Source: Gemmobacter aquaticus
GTDB taxonomy: Bacteria; Pseudomonadota; Alphaproteobacteria; Rhodobacterales; Rhodobacteraceae
Direction of reading: 5' to 3'
Assembly (NCBI RefSeq): GCF_007859075.1
Contig: NZ_VOAK01000011.1
Location: forward strand, 372,001 to 436,000
DNA length: 64,000 bases
The position numbers and the translations under genes were made by a program. Under the pieces are notes generated by a model. That model worked only from the letters and a program-made list of their open reading frames with translations. It ran no database searches and was not told where the DNA came from. Shown here one piece after another: positions 8,465-17,221 of the stretch (its first letter is position 1; each line of letters opens with the position of its first letter).

Positions 8465-9847
8465 TCAGGCGGCCTCGGGCCACAGCATGATCTGATTGCG
8501 CCCTTCGGACTTTGCGCGCAGCAAGGCGCGGTCAGCACGATCGAGGACGGCACTGCCGTCCTGCAGGTCTGACAGACTCTGGGCCAGTGCAACGCCGATC
8601 GAGGCGGTAACATGTGCCTCCGCGCCACCAGAAAGCCGCACCGGCTTGTCGCCGATGACACGGCGAAGACGTTCGGCGACCCTCTGGGCATCATCCGCCG
8701 CGCAGTCGGGAAGGACCACCAGAAACTCTTCCCCCCCGATGCGGGCCAGAAGGTCGGGCGCGCGCAGATTTTCGGTCAGGCGCCGTGCGATCTCGACCAG
8801 CACGGTATCGCCGCCAGCATGGCCGTGCCGGTCATTCACAGCCTTGAACCGGTCCAGATCCACCAGAAGCACCGCAAAACCTGCCGCAAGCTCATGCGCC
8901 CGCTGGGCAATCGTGGCGAGCCGCGACACGGCGTAGCGGCGATTGTAGAGCCCGGTCAGGGGATCGATCACCGCAAGGCGCAATCCGTCCTGCACCGACA
9001 TGCGCACCCGGTCTGCCGACTGCTTGCGCCGCATAAGCCCGCGCAGGCGGAGGGCAAGCTCCTCCGTCGGCAGTCCTGCCGGAAGCACCTCGTTTGCGCC
9101 GATATCAAAGGCCACGGCCTGCTCGGCGCTATTGGGGGTCGACTGCATCAGCACGATCCCGGCATGGCGCGTCGCGGCATGGGACCGCAGTTCTGACATC
9201 AGTTGCAGCCCGCCGCCTGGCCCTCCCAGATCTGAGGCAATGATGAATATGTCGGCGGCGGCCATTTCCGGGGTCTGTTCAGCCAAGGTGTCGGTGCGCG
9301 ACAGGACAACCATCCGGTCCTCGACCAGACATTTCAGTGCGTCATACCGCGCGTGGACATGATCGTTTCGATCCTGCACCAGCGCGATCGTGCCGGGCAG
9401 GGCGAATTCCGGCTGCGTCTCGGCAAGCCCGAGGGCGCGCAGGGTATCGTCGCGCTGGCCAAGTTCGGCCACCGCAGTCTGGGTGCGCAACAGGTTCCGG
9501 ATGCGCGCCAGTACCACGGAATCGTCAACGCTGCGGGCAAGCACCTCATCCGCGCCCGCCATCAGGGCGGCGATCCGCGCCTCGGCCCCGCCACGGGCTG
9601 TCAGCGCGATGATGGGTACGGTACGGCTGCGGGCGTCGGCACGCAAAAGCCGCAGCAGCGCCGGGCCGGGCGGATTTTGCAGATCAAGGTTAAGAAGGAT
9701 CAGGTCGGGTCGCAAATCCCGCAAGGCCAAACGGCAGGCGCGACCATCCGCCACCGCCAGTGTCTGATGGCATGCGGCCGCAAGCATCGCTTGCCAAGCG
9801 TCACGGTTCGTTGCCACATCGTCAACGATGAGGATACGACCAGCCAT
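8465..9847 (-). CDS. pleD: PleD-like response regulator diguanylate cyclase (REC-REC-GGDEF) with altered phosphoacceptor
   Basis: A 460-residue protein if started at ATG 9847 (MAGRILIVDDVATNR); the frame stays open upstream for 63 codons that do not look coding. It has two receiver-like domains (about 1-125 and 150-275) and a C-terminal GGDEF domain (about 290-455) that makes cyclic di-GMP. The active motif is GGEEF, and RAPD five residues before it is a product-inhibition I-site (RxxD). Odd points: receiver 1 has Asn53 where PleD has its phosphorylated Asp53 (context LILLNLDLQNP), and the conserved KP is RS (EVLARSVDD). Phosphorylation control by the usual route therefore looks lost. It is divergent from DUF3572. 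Confidence 0.92.
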   Translation of the reverse strand: MAGRILIVDDVATNRDAWQAMLAAACHQTLAVADGRACRLALRDLRPDLILLNLDLQNPPGPALLRLLRADARSRTVPIIALTARGGAEARIAALMAGADEVLARSVDDSVVLARIRNLLRTQTAVAELGQRDDTLRALGLAETQPEFALPGTIALVQDRNDHVHARYDALKCLVEDRMVVLSRTDTLAEQTPEMAAADIFIIASDLGGPGGGLQLMSELRSHAATRHAGIVLMQSTPNSAEQAVAFDIGANEVLPAGLPTEELALRLRGLMRRKQSADRVRMSVQDGLRLAVIDPLTGLYNRRYAVSRLATIAQRAHELAAGFAVLLVDLDRFKAVNDRHGHAGGDTVLVEIARRLTENLRAPDLLARIGGEEFLVVLPDCAADDAQRVAERLRRVIGDKPVRLSGGAEAHVTASIGVALAQSLSDLQDGSAVLDRADRALLRAKSEGRNQIMLWPEAA

Positions 9848-9978
9848 GCGAAACCTCGTTGGAAACTGTATGTTCACCAACCGAATTTGCGCAGTAAAGG
9901 TTAACAAAAGCTTTTGAATTGTTAATTCATCGGCGTGCAATGTGCGTTTCGCAGAGTTCAGGAACCGGAGATTGACTG

Positions 9979-10257
9979 ATGCGGCAAGAATCCGCCGAGA
10001 CACTCGCCCTGCAGGCCTTGGGGTGGCTCTTGTCACGCGACGATCTGGTGCCGCAATTCATGGCCGCCACCGGGGCTTCGCCGGACGATCTGCGCGCCCT
10101 GGCCGCCGATCCAGGATTTCTTGGCGCAGTGCTGGATTTCCTGCTGACCGATGATCAGATGGTGCAAGCCTTTGCCGGGGACGCGGGCCTCGCGCCGGAT
10201 CTGCCGATGCGCGCGCGGGCAGCCCTTCCGGGCGGCATGGTTCCTGACTGGACCTGA
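9979..10257 (+). CDS. DUF3572 family protein
   Basis: A 92-residue cytoplasmic protein starting MRQESAETLALQALGWLL and containing 'FLGAVLDFLLTDDQMVQAFA', the core of the DUF3572 family of alphaproteobacteria. Function unknown. In related genomes it is often found beside a pleD-like gene, as here in divergent arrangement. The 130-base gap to pleD is AT-rich, with two GTTAA(C/T) elements, and must hold both promoters. Confidence 0.85.
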   Translation: MRQESAETLALQALGWLLSRDDLVPQFMAATGASPDDLRALAADPGFLGAVLDFLLTDDQMVQAFAGDAGLAPDLPMRARAALPGGMVPDWT

Positions 10258-10341
10258 TCCGAGCCGTTGGCCCTTGCCTTTGGCTCTCGACGCAGGCCAA
10301 TTAGCGCGCGGTCATAACATGCGGGCAGGACATCAAAAGCC

Positions 10342-11076
10342 ATGATCAAGGCGCTCATCTTCGACAAGGACGGCACGCTTTTCGACTTCCGCCGCAGTTG
10401 GGGGGCCTGGGTCGAGGCGCTTTTGCCTGTGCTGACACCCGATGTCGGGCGGCAGGCGATCCTGTCCGAGGTTCTGGGCTATGACCGTGCACGGGGCGAT
10501 TTTCTGCCCAGCAGTCCCGTCATCGCCGGAACCGCACACGAGATCGCAGAATCCCTCGTGCCGCATCTGCCGGGAGAAGCGGTCGAGACCCTGGCTGCCC
10601 GCATGAATGCGGGTGCAGCCGAGGCGCGGATGGTTCCGGCGGTGCCGCTGCGCCCGCTGTTTCTGACCTTGCGGGCGCGGGGCCTTTTGATCGGTCTGGC
10701 CACCAACGATAGCGAACTGCCCGCCCGCCGCCATCTTGAGGCGCATGACCTGCTCGATCTGTTCGACTTTGTTGCCGGCTACGATTCGGGCTTCGGCGGC
10801 AAGCCCGCGCCGGGGCAACTTCTGGCTTTTGCGGACCAGTGCGATCTGCACCCTACGCAGGTGGGCATGGTTGGGGACAGCCGGCACGACATGGTCGCGG
10901 CCGCCAACGCCGGCATGGCGCGCATCGCAGTGCTGACGGGCATCGCACTGGCTGACGAGTTGGCACCGCATGCCGATGTGGTCCTGCCCCATATCGGGGC
11001 GCTGCCGGACTGGCTCGATTCGTTGCCGCCCGCGTCAGCAGCAGGCAAAGCGGCGCATGGTGCAAAAGCGACATGA
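10342..11076 (+). CDS. HAD-superfamily hydrolase (phosphoglycolate-phosphatase-like)
   Basis: A 244-residue haloacid-dehalogenase fold phosphatase. Motif I is FDKDGTLFDF at about 7-16; Lys replaces the more common Leu/Met in DxDGTL and both Asp residues are intact. Motif II is GLATNDSE near 115. Motif III Lys is in GFGGKPAPGQL, and motif IV is VGMVGDSRHDMVAA near 178. The helical cap between motifs I and II fits the Gph/phosphoglycolate phosphatase subfamily. Substrate undetermined. It is a single gene between DUF3572 and the MttB-like gene. Confidence 0.9.
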   Translation: MIKALIFDKDGTLFDFRRSWGAWVEALLPVLTPDVGRQAILSEVLGYDRARGDFLPSSPVIAGTAHEIAESLVPHLPGEAVETLAARMNAGAAEARMVPAVPLRPLFLTLRARGLLIGLATNDSELPARRHLEAHDLLDLFDFVAGYDSGFGGKPAPGQLLAFADQCDLHPTQVGMVGDSRHDMVAAANAGMARIAVLTGIALADELAPHADVVLPHIGALPDWLDSLPPASAAGKAAHGAKAT

Positions 11077-11172
11077 TCAGGGTTCGCTGAGGGTCAGCGA
11101 AAGCCACGCACTTGCGACAAGCTGATCCCATGTGGCCAGATAGGGCGCAGGGACGACGACGGAGGGACGACC

Positions 11173-12717
11173 ATGGCGGATGATACTGGCAGCAGCCGGA
11201 GCAAACCGGGGCCGCGCCCCCGCCCGCAGGTTCCGCCAGTTCAGATGCCTTGGGCGCCGCCGATCCTGCAGGATCGCCCGATTGACCCGCTTTCGCCCGA
11301 AAATGTGGTGCGGCTGGACGCGGCGGTTCGGCGCATCCTTTCAGACGTGGGCATTGACGTGCAATCGACCGAAGTCGCGCAGATCCTGCGTCAGGCCGGT
11401 TGCCGCGTCACAGGCACACTGGTCCGCATGGATGGCGACTTTCTGACCGAGATGCTGGCGCGCGCGCCGCGTCGGTTCGACATCATTCCGCGCAACCCGG
11501 ACCGGACGATCACCGTAGGTGACGGGCATCTGCTGTTCGGCTCTGTCTCTTCACCACCCAATGCATGGGACATGGAACGGGGCAAGCGTCCGGGCGACCG
11601 GGCTGCGATGCGCGATCTGCTCCGTCTGTCGCAGCACTTCAACTGCATCCACTTTATCGGCGGCTATCCGGTGGAGCCGGCCGAGGTTCCTCCGTCCCTG
11701 CGCCATGTCGAATGCCTGGCCGAGATGCTGCGCCTGTCTGACAAGGCCTGCAACGTCTATGCGCTGAACGCGACGCAGGCTGAGGAATCCATGGAGATGG
11801 TGCGCATCGCCGCTGGCCTCTCGGCGGACGAATTCCGGCAGGCGCCCCGGATGTTCAGCAACATCAACTCGGTCTCACCCCTGAAGCATGACGGCGCGGT
11901 ACTTGAGGCGGCCTTGCGCTTTGCGCGGGCGGGTCAGGCGGTATTTGTCACGCCATTTGCCGCTGCAGGGATTTCGGCGCCAACGACACCGGCCGGGGCG
12001 GTTGCGCTTTCGCTGGCCGAGGCGCTGTCGGCCATTGCGCTGCTGCAATACGCAAGTCCGGGCTGCCCTGTGGCGCTTGGCAGCTTTACCCCGACCGCCG
12101 ACATGAAGTCGGGTGCGATGCTCTTTGCCACGCCCGAAAGCCTGCGAGCAACACAGATCGCCGGACAGATGGCCCGGCACTACGGGCTGCCACTGCGCGC
12201 CTCGAATGCCTGCAGCGCGCCTGTGCCTGATGGTCAGGCCATGTGGGAAAGTGCGGCGATGCTGTGGACTGCCGTGCGATCCGGCGCGTCGATCATCTAT
12301 CACGCCGCAGGCTGGATCGAGGGGGGCATGTCGGCAAGCTGCGAAAAGTTCCTGATGGATTGCGAGGTGTTGCAGCAGATTCAGCGCTATTGTGCGCCCG
12401 GCTTGAACGACTGCGGCGACGAGGGCCTGTCGCTTGATCTGATTGCGCGGATCGGCCATGGGGGCCACTACTTCGGGCACGCCCAGACCGATGCGCAATC
12501 GCGCGATGCTTTCCTGCGTGGCTTTCTGTCAGACACCCGCTCGTATGAAAACTGGGCGCAGGATGGCGCCGTCTGGACGTCCGAGCGCGCGCACCGGATG
12601 GTGCCGCGGATGCTGGCGGATTGTGTCGATCCGCCCCTTCCCGAGGGCGCGCAGGATCAGCTTGACCGTTTCCTTGACGGGCGCAGACGGGCCGCGGGTG
12701 TGGCCGAACCCGCCTGA
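11173..12717 (+). CDS. MttB-superfamily (trimethylamine methyltransferase-like) protein without pyrrolysine
   Basis: A 514-residue member of the trimethylamine methyltransferase superfamily. Features are a Pro/Arg-rich N-terminus, 'RLDAAVRRILSDVGIDV' (near 50), 'NPDRTITVGDGHLLFG' and 'CLAEMLRLSDKACNVYALN'. A Gly-rich C-terminal barrel end follows with 'GMSASCEKFLMDCEVLQQ' and 'IGHGGHYFGHAQTDAQSRDAFL'. The frame is uninterrupted, so no in-frame amber codon encodes pyrrolysine; it belongs to the non-Pyl group, whose members demethylate quaternary amines such as glycine betaine (MtgB-like) with a corrinoid protein. No corrinoid protein or reactivator gene is nearby, so substrate and partner must be encoded elsewhere. 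Confidence 0.88.
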   Translation: MADDTGSSRSKPGPRPRPQVPPVQMPWAPPILQDRPIDPLSPENVVRLDAAVRRILSDVGIDVQSTEVAQILRQAGCRVTGTLVRMDGDFLTEMLARAPRRFDIIPRNPDRTITVGDGHLLFGSVSSPPNAWDMERGKRPGDRAAMRDLLRLSQHFNCIHFIGGYPVEPAEVPPSLRHVECLAEMLRLSDKACNVYALNATQAEESMEMVRIAAGLSADEFRQAPRMFSNINSVSPLKHDGAVLEAALRFARAGQAVFVTPFAAAGISAPTTPAGAVALSLAEALSAIALLQYASPGCPVALGSFTPTADMKSGAMLFATPESLRATQIAGQMARHYGLPLRASNACSAPVPDGQAMWESAAMLWTAVRSGASIIYHAAGWIEGGMSASCEKFLMDCEVLQQIQRYCAPGLNDCGDEGLSLDLIARIGHGGHYFGHAQTDAQSRDAFLRGFLSDTRSYENWAQDGAVWTSERAHRMVPRMLADCVDPPLPEGAQDQLDRFLDGRRRAAGVAEPA

Positions 12718-12826
12718 GCCGCGTCAGAATTTTGCGCGTGCGTCGGGCCTTTCGCGCGCGCGTCGGGGGCGATAGGCTGCGATCGGCGCAGGCAAAACCT
12801 GTCGCGCCCGGCGAAAGGAGCAGCCC

Positions 12827-14572
12827 ATGATTGACCGGCCGATGGGACAACGGCTTGCCATGACGGCGACGGGGGCGTTGGCAGGCTTGTCCTTCTTCAA
12901 TCTGGCCGAGGCGCTGAACCGTCAGCTTTTGCCCGACCGCGTGATCTTTGGTGCGATTGCCTGGGCGATGGTCTTCTTTGTCGGGGTCCTCGGCATGTCG
13001 GGAACGCTGCGCCTGCCGCGCGCGGCGGCAATGTCGGCGCTGCTCGCCACGCTGGTTGCGGGTCTTCTGGCGCTCGCCGGTCTACGCTTTGATCGTCCGG
13101 ACCAACTTTTTGAGGGCGCGATTCCGGTGATATGTGTCGGTGTGTTGACCTTCGTGCCGCTGCCTTTCCTTATCGCGGCCAGTACAGGCAACTGGCGGGA
13201 TTACCGGGTGTTATTCAGCGAAGCCTGGGCAATCCTGATCCGCTTTGCCGCTGCCGCACTGTTCGTGCTGCTGGTCTGGGCGGTTCTTGCGCTGAGCGAT
13301 GCCTTGCTCCGAATGGTCGACGTAGAGGCCATGACGCCGCTGCTTGAGTCGCGCTTTGTCATGTCGGCGATTGTCGGCGCGACCTTCGGGCTTGGCGTGG
13401 CGATGGTTGACGAGCATGTGGAGGTCGTGGCGCCGACGCTTCTTTTGCGTCTTTTGCGGCTGTTCTTGCCTGTGGTTCTGGGTGTCGTTGGGGTGTTTCT
13501 TGGCGCACTCGCTACGCGTGGGCTTGAGGGGCTGTTCGGCGATCTGTCGACCGGCACCATGCTGCTGGTCATCACTGCCCTTTGCGCCACGCTGATTGCT
13601 GCGGCGGTCGACCAGTCCCCGACCGAGGCCAGTCGCAGTCGGATCATCCGCTGGTCGGCGATTGCGCTCTCAGCCCTTCTGGTGCTGCCTGCTGCCTTGG
13701 CCGCATGGGCTGTTGGGCTGCGTGTCGGGCAATATGGCTGGACACCTGATCGCATACTGGCCGCCTCGATTGCGGCTTTGGGGCTGGGCTATGGCATCCT
13801 CTACCTGCTGGCGGTGCTGCGCGGTCGCGGGTGGGAAGGGCGGATCCGTCAGGCCAATGTTACCATGGCGCTGGTGACGCTGGTCCTTGCCGCTACTCTG
13901 CTGACGCCCTTGATCGACCCGCAACGGATCTCGGCGCAGAGCCAGCTATCGCGCCTGAAATCCGGCATCATGGGGCCAGATCAGCTCGATCTGTCGGGGC
14001 TCATGCAATGGGGTCGTGCGGGCGAGGCCGTACTTGCCGAACTGGCCGTGATGGCGGCAGAGCCGGGGCGCGAGGCGCTGGCCGCGCGCCTTGCCGCCCG
14101 TGAGCGCCCGCCAGAGGCGACGCCGAAAGCCGAACCTGCGGTCGATCTGCGGGCAGAGCTGGTGGACAACATGACCTTGCGCCCCGCGACTGAAACCGCG
14201 ATGCGCGACGCGGTGCTGGCCTCCCTCGACCGGGTCGAGCTGGCGAACTGGGTGCGTCAATGCACGCTCGGAACGCCGATCAACGGCAAGGCGCCCTGCG
14301 TCATGGTGGTTGGCAAACTCTGGCCGGACGCTGGAGGGCAGCAGGCGATTGTTGTGATCGCGGAACTTGATGGCTTCATCCGTACCGAAGGCTTCACTCG
14401 ATCGGACGGGGTCGTCGCGCGCCGCAGTGTTGTGGCCTTCGGGATGCCCTCGCCAGATCAGGCGACCGGCATGCAGATGATCGAGGATCTGCAATCCGCC
14501 GACCCGGTGATTGCAGCGCCTGTGGTCAAGGCCCTGCGCGTCGGCGGGATCGACCTTCTGGTCGTGCCCTGA
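12827..14572 (+). CDS. DUF4153 multi-pass membrane protein
   Basis: A 581-residue protein. The first 370 residues contain about ten hydrophobic helices (for example ALAGLSFFNLAEALN and LFVLLVWAVLALSDALLRMV). A soluble C-terminal part of about 200 residues follows, with 'LRAELVDNMTLRP' and 'RRSVVAFGMPSPDQATG'. The layout and 'W..YRVLFSEAWAILIRFAAA' match DUF4153, a family of unknown function. It sits between the methyltransferase and the H-NOX operon in the same direction, but with promoter-sized gaps on both sides. Confidence 0.8.
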   Translation: MIDRPMGQRLAMTATGALAGLSFFNLAEALNRQLLPDRVIFGAIAWAMVFFVGVLGMSGTLRLPRAAAMSALLATLVAGLLALAGLRFDRPDQLFEGAIPVICVGVLTFVPLPFLIAASTGNWRDYRVLFSEAWAILIRFAAAALFVLLVWAVLALSDALLRMVDVEAMTPLLESRFVMSAIVGATFGLGVAMVDEHVEVVAPTLLLRLLRLFLPVVLGVVGVFLGALATRGLEGLFGDLSTGTMLLVITALCATLIAAAVDQSPTEASRSRIIRWSAIALSALLVLPAALAAWAVGLRVGQYGWTPDRILAASIAALGLGYGILYLLAVLRGRGWEGRIRQANVTMALVTLVLAATLLTPLIDPQRISAQSQLSRLKSGIMGPDQLDLSGLMQWGRAGEAVLAELAVMAAEPGREALAARLAARERPPEATPKAEPAVDLRAELVDNMTLRPATETAMRDAVLASLDRVELANWVRQCTLGTPINGKAPCVMVVGKLWPDAGGQQAIVVIAELDGFIRTEGFTRSDGVVARRSVVAFGMPSPDQATGMQMIEDLQSADPVIAAPVVKALRVGGIDLLVVP

Positions 14573-14634
14573 ACGTGCTTCGGTAGGTCTTCGTTAACAT
14601 CCGCCTCCTATGTTTCGGAAAACAGGGGGCTGCG

Positions 14635-15222
14635 ATGCATGGGCTAATCAATCGATCGATCCAGTGCTTTCTGCGCGAAACCTTTGGCGCGGCCTTCTGG
14701 CAGCACGTCGCGCAGGAGGCGCGGCTCGGCATCGATGGGTTCGAAGCGATGCTCGACTATGACGATGCGCTCAGCGAAGCGGTGATCGCGGCGGCGGGCC
14801 GCCTGCTGGATCGCAGCCGCGATAGCCTGCTTGAGGATATGGGCACCTATCTTGTCACCGGGACCGGAGATCGGGGTCTGCGCCGTCTGTTGCGATTTGG
14901 CGGCCCCACCTTTGCTGACTTTCTCCACTCTCTGGACGAAATTCCTGACCGTGCCCGACTGGCGCTTCCCGATATCGAACTGCCGGCACTCGAGGTCGTC
15001 GAACATGCGGGCGCAAACCTGACGCTGTGGTGCCGCTTTCCGCTGTCAGGGGCAGGGCATGTCATCGTCGGGCTGTTGCGCGCGATGGCGGATGACTATG
15101 GCGCGCTCTGCCTTGTCGAGCACCGTGGAGAGGTTGCGGGGGCCGAAGTCGTGGGGGTAAGCCTCGCCGCTGCGGCCTTTGCCGCGCCGCGCCCCTTTGA
15201 CCTTGCCATGCCGCCGGTGTGA
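14635..15222 (+). CDS. H-NOX (heme NO-binding, HNOB) domain protein lacking the heme ligand His and the YxSxR motif
   Basis: A 195-residue single-domain H-NOX homologue that aligns end to end with the soluble guanylate cyclase beta1 H-NOX domain (MHGLINRSIQCFLRETFG against MYGFVNHALELLVIRNYG; FLHSLDEIPD against FLQNLDALHD; LTLWCRFPL against LILHYYSER). Canonical H-NOX binds heme through a His and anchors its propionates with YxSxR. Here the His position is Pro104, and the Tyr, Ser and Arg positions are Cys133, Phe135 and Leu137. The nearest His is His98, six residues upstream on the same helix. The downstream HNOBA-GGDEF gene begins 7 bases after the stop, so the pair keeps the classical H-NOX/cyclase operon arrangement although canonical heme binding looks impossible. 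Confidence 0.9.
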   Translation: MHGLINRSIQCFLRETFGAAFWQHVAQEARLGIDGFEAMLDYDDALSEAVIAAAGRLLDRSRDSLLEDMGTYLVTGTGDRGLRRLLRFGGPTFADFLHSLDEIPDRARLALPDIELPALEVVEHAGANLTLWCRFPLSGAGHVIVGLLRAMADDYGALCLVEHRGEVAGAEVVGVSLAAAAFAAPRPFDLAMPPV

Positions 15223-15229
15223 TCCCTTG

Positions 15230-16249
15230 ATGTTGCCCGCCCTCGCCCCTTTCCCCAAAGGCCTTACGCAGGCCGCGCTCGATACACTCATGCCCATGCA
15301 CGTGGCGCTTGACGCCGCCGGGCGCGTCCGCGCGACCGGCCCCACCATTGGCAGGATCGTCGAGGCCCCGTTCGGCGCGCCGTTCTTCGATCTCTTCGCA
15401 ATCAGACGGCCGGAGGGGATAGGTGATCCCGCGACTTTACGGGCCCGCGCGGGAGAGCGGCTGTTTCTCAGGTCGCGCGGGGCGGAGGGGACCTTTCGAG
15501 GCGTCGCTGTGGCGGATGCAGAGGACGGGACGCTTGTGAACCTGTCCTTCGGGCCAGGGATAATCGAGGCGGTTCGACGATACGGTCTGACAGAGGCGGA
15601 TTTCGCCGCCACCGATCTTGCGATTGAGCTGCTCTATGTCGTCGAGGCGAAATCGATGATCATGGAAGAGCTGCGAACCCTGAACGTTCGCCTGCGCGGC
15701 GCCAAGAACGAGGCAGAGCAACAGGCCCGCACCGACCCGCTGACCGGGGTACGCAACCGGCGCGCTTTCGACCTTGCCTTGGACGAAGTACTATCGGGTC
15801 AAGGCGCACGCCCCTTTGGCCTGATGCATGTGGATCTTGATTTCTTCAAGGCCGTCAATGACACGCTCGGGCACGCTGCCGGTGATGCGGTGCTACGCCA
15901 CGTCGCGACCGTGCTTACGCAAGAGACGCGGACCTCTGACACCGTGGCGCGTATTGGTGGAGATGAGTTCATGGTCCTTCTGCCGAATGTGGCTGACCGC
16001 GCGCGTCTTTTCGAAATCGCCGAACGCGTCATCAGCCAGCTTAGCCAGCCTATCGATCAGTCCGGTAAACGATGTCAGGTCGCGGCGTCCGTCGGCCTCT
16101 GGTCTTCGGTGGGCGCACAAGGCCCGTTGCTGAACACCGAGATCCTCGCGCAGCTCGACGCCGCACTTTATGCAGCCAAACGACAGGGCAGGGCGCGGGC
16201 GTGCTTCGCACCGGATGGGTATGGCTCCGCTTGGCCATCACGTCCTTGA
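15230..16249 (+). CDS. HNOBA-GGDEF diguanylate cyclase
   Basis: Start taken at ATG 15230, 7 bases after the H-NOX stop, giving 339 residues. Residues 20-150 form an H-NOX-associated (HNOBA, PAS-like) domain, with MHVALDAAGRVRATG, 'FFDLFAIRRPEG' and 'YGLTEADFAATDLAIELLYV'. A short coiled-coil linker (residues 150-170, MEELRTLNVRLRGAKNEAE) joins it to a GGDEF domain with DLDFFKAVND and RIGGDEFMVLLP. An RTSD I-site lies five residues before the motif. It should make cyclic di-GMP with product inhibition. In Shewanella and Legionella, H-NOX proteins bind HNOBA-type partners and tune their activity with NO; this gene pair has the same layout. Confidence 0.92.
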   Translation: MLPALAPFPKGLTQAALDTLMPMHVALDAAGRVRATGPTIGRIVEAPFGAPFFDLFAIRRPEGIGDPATLRARAGERLFLRSRGAEGTFRGVAVADAEDGTLVNLSFGPGIIEAVRRYGLTEADFAATDLAIELLYVVEAKSMIMEELRTLNVRLRGAKNEAEQQARTDPLTGVRNRRAFDLALDEVLSGQGARPFGLMHVDLDFFKAVNDTLGHAAGDAVLRHVATVLTQETRTSDTVARIGGDEFMVLLPNVADRARLFEIAERVISQLSQPIDQSGKRCQVAASVGLWSSVGAQGPLLNTEILAQLDAALYAAKRQGRARACFAPDGYGSAWPSRP

Positions 16250-16359
16250 CACCATAATGCCGGGGAAGTGAGCGGGACTGTTCATCATTCAACATTCCAT
16301 CGCTTGCGTGGTTGCCGGATCACCGTAAACTGCGCCCAAACCATGATGGAGCTTTCAAG

Positions 16360-17160
16360 GTGATTTTCAGAAAGTCGATACTGCCAATTCTGGCTATTGT
16401 AGCGGTTGCCGGCCCGGCGCTTTCCGCGCCATGCAGCAATACCGGTGCCGAGTATGAATCGTGGAAGCCGGTCATGGCGCAGGAAGCAGCTGCCGCCGGT
16501 GTCGGTGAACGTGGTCTGGCGGCCCTGATGGGATCGAGCTACGCATCCAAGACGATTGCCGCTGATCGCAACCAGAAGAGCTTCAAGTATTCGCTCGACA
16601 AATTCCTGCAAGTGCGCGGCGCCGATACGATCATCGCGCAGGGGCGCAAGCGCAAGGCGGCCAGTGCCGGTTTCTATCAGTCGCTTGAGCAGCGATACGG
16701 CGTACCGGCTGGTGTGTTGATCGCCATTCACGGCATGGAAACCGGGTTTGGCAGCTTCATGGGCGACAGCAATGTGATCTCGGCGATTGCGACGCTGGCC
16801 TATGACTGTCGGCGCAGCGATTACTTCACCCCGCATCTGGTTGCGGCGCTGCAGCTTGTCGACATGGGTGTGCTGTCGCCAAAGTCGGTGGGTGCAAAGC
16901 ACGGTGAGGTCGGCCATACCCAGTTCCTTCCAGGCAACGTGCTGCGTTACGGAATCGATGGCGACGGCGATGGTCGAGTTGACCTGACAAAACAGGCAGA
17001 TGCCTTGGCTTCGACTGCGAACTTCCTGGCGCAGAAGGGATGGCGTCCAGGGGCCGGCTACCAGGAGGGTGAGCCCAACTTTGCCGTGATCCGCGAATGG
17101 AATGCGGCCAAGGTCTACCAGCAGGCCATCGCACTGATGGGCGCAAAAATCGACGCCTGA
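16360..17160 (+). CDS. Lytic murein transglycosylase (MltB/GH103-like)
   Basis: GTG 16360 is the preferred start: it is preceded by ATGGAG at a normal distance and opens directly on a signal peptide (VIFRKSILPILAIVAVAGPALSA). The product is 266 residues and secreted. The catalytic Glu is in IAIHGMETGFGSFMG (about residue 127), the 'E-(S/T)-x-(F/Y)-G' site of GH103 enzymes. 'HGEVGHTQFLPGNVLRYGID' matches the MltB active-site groove, and 'GDGDGRVDLTKQADALASTANFL' is the calcium-binding EF-like loop known in this family. It cleaves peptidoglycan to 1,6-anhydro-muropeptides. Confidence 0.92.
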   Translation: MIFRKSILPILAIVAVAGPALSAPCSNTGAEYESWKPVMAQEAAAAGVGERGLAALMGSSYASKTIAADRNQKSFKYSLDKFLQVRGADTIIAQGRKRKAASAGFYQSLEQRYGVPAGVLIAIHGMETGFGSFMGDSNVISAIATLAYDCRRSDYFTPHLVAALQLVDMGVLSPKSVGAKHGEVGHTQFLPGNVLRYGIDGDGDGRVDLTKQADALASTANFLAQKGWRPGAGYQEGEPNFAVIREWNAAKVYQQAIALMGAKIDA

Positions 17161-17221
17161 TCCCGCTTTTTCCCCCTTGCACAGGTGGGGCGGCTGTCAT
17201 AGATAGCCGCCTACCAACCGC

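Noticed and set aside
9893-9925. GTTAAC and GTTAAT elements upstream of pleD, considered as a CtrA site
   Set aside because: The spacing is 17 bases instead of the 7 in TTAA-N7-TTAA, so a CtrA box is not supported. A single GTTAAC before the H-NOX gene was rejected for the same reason.
11173-12717. Possible pyrrolysine codon in the MttB homologue
   Set aside because: The frame is continuous and ends in TGA. There is no internal TAG, so no pyrrolysine.
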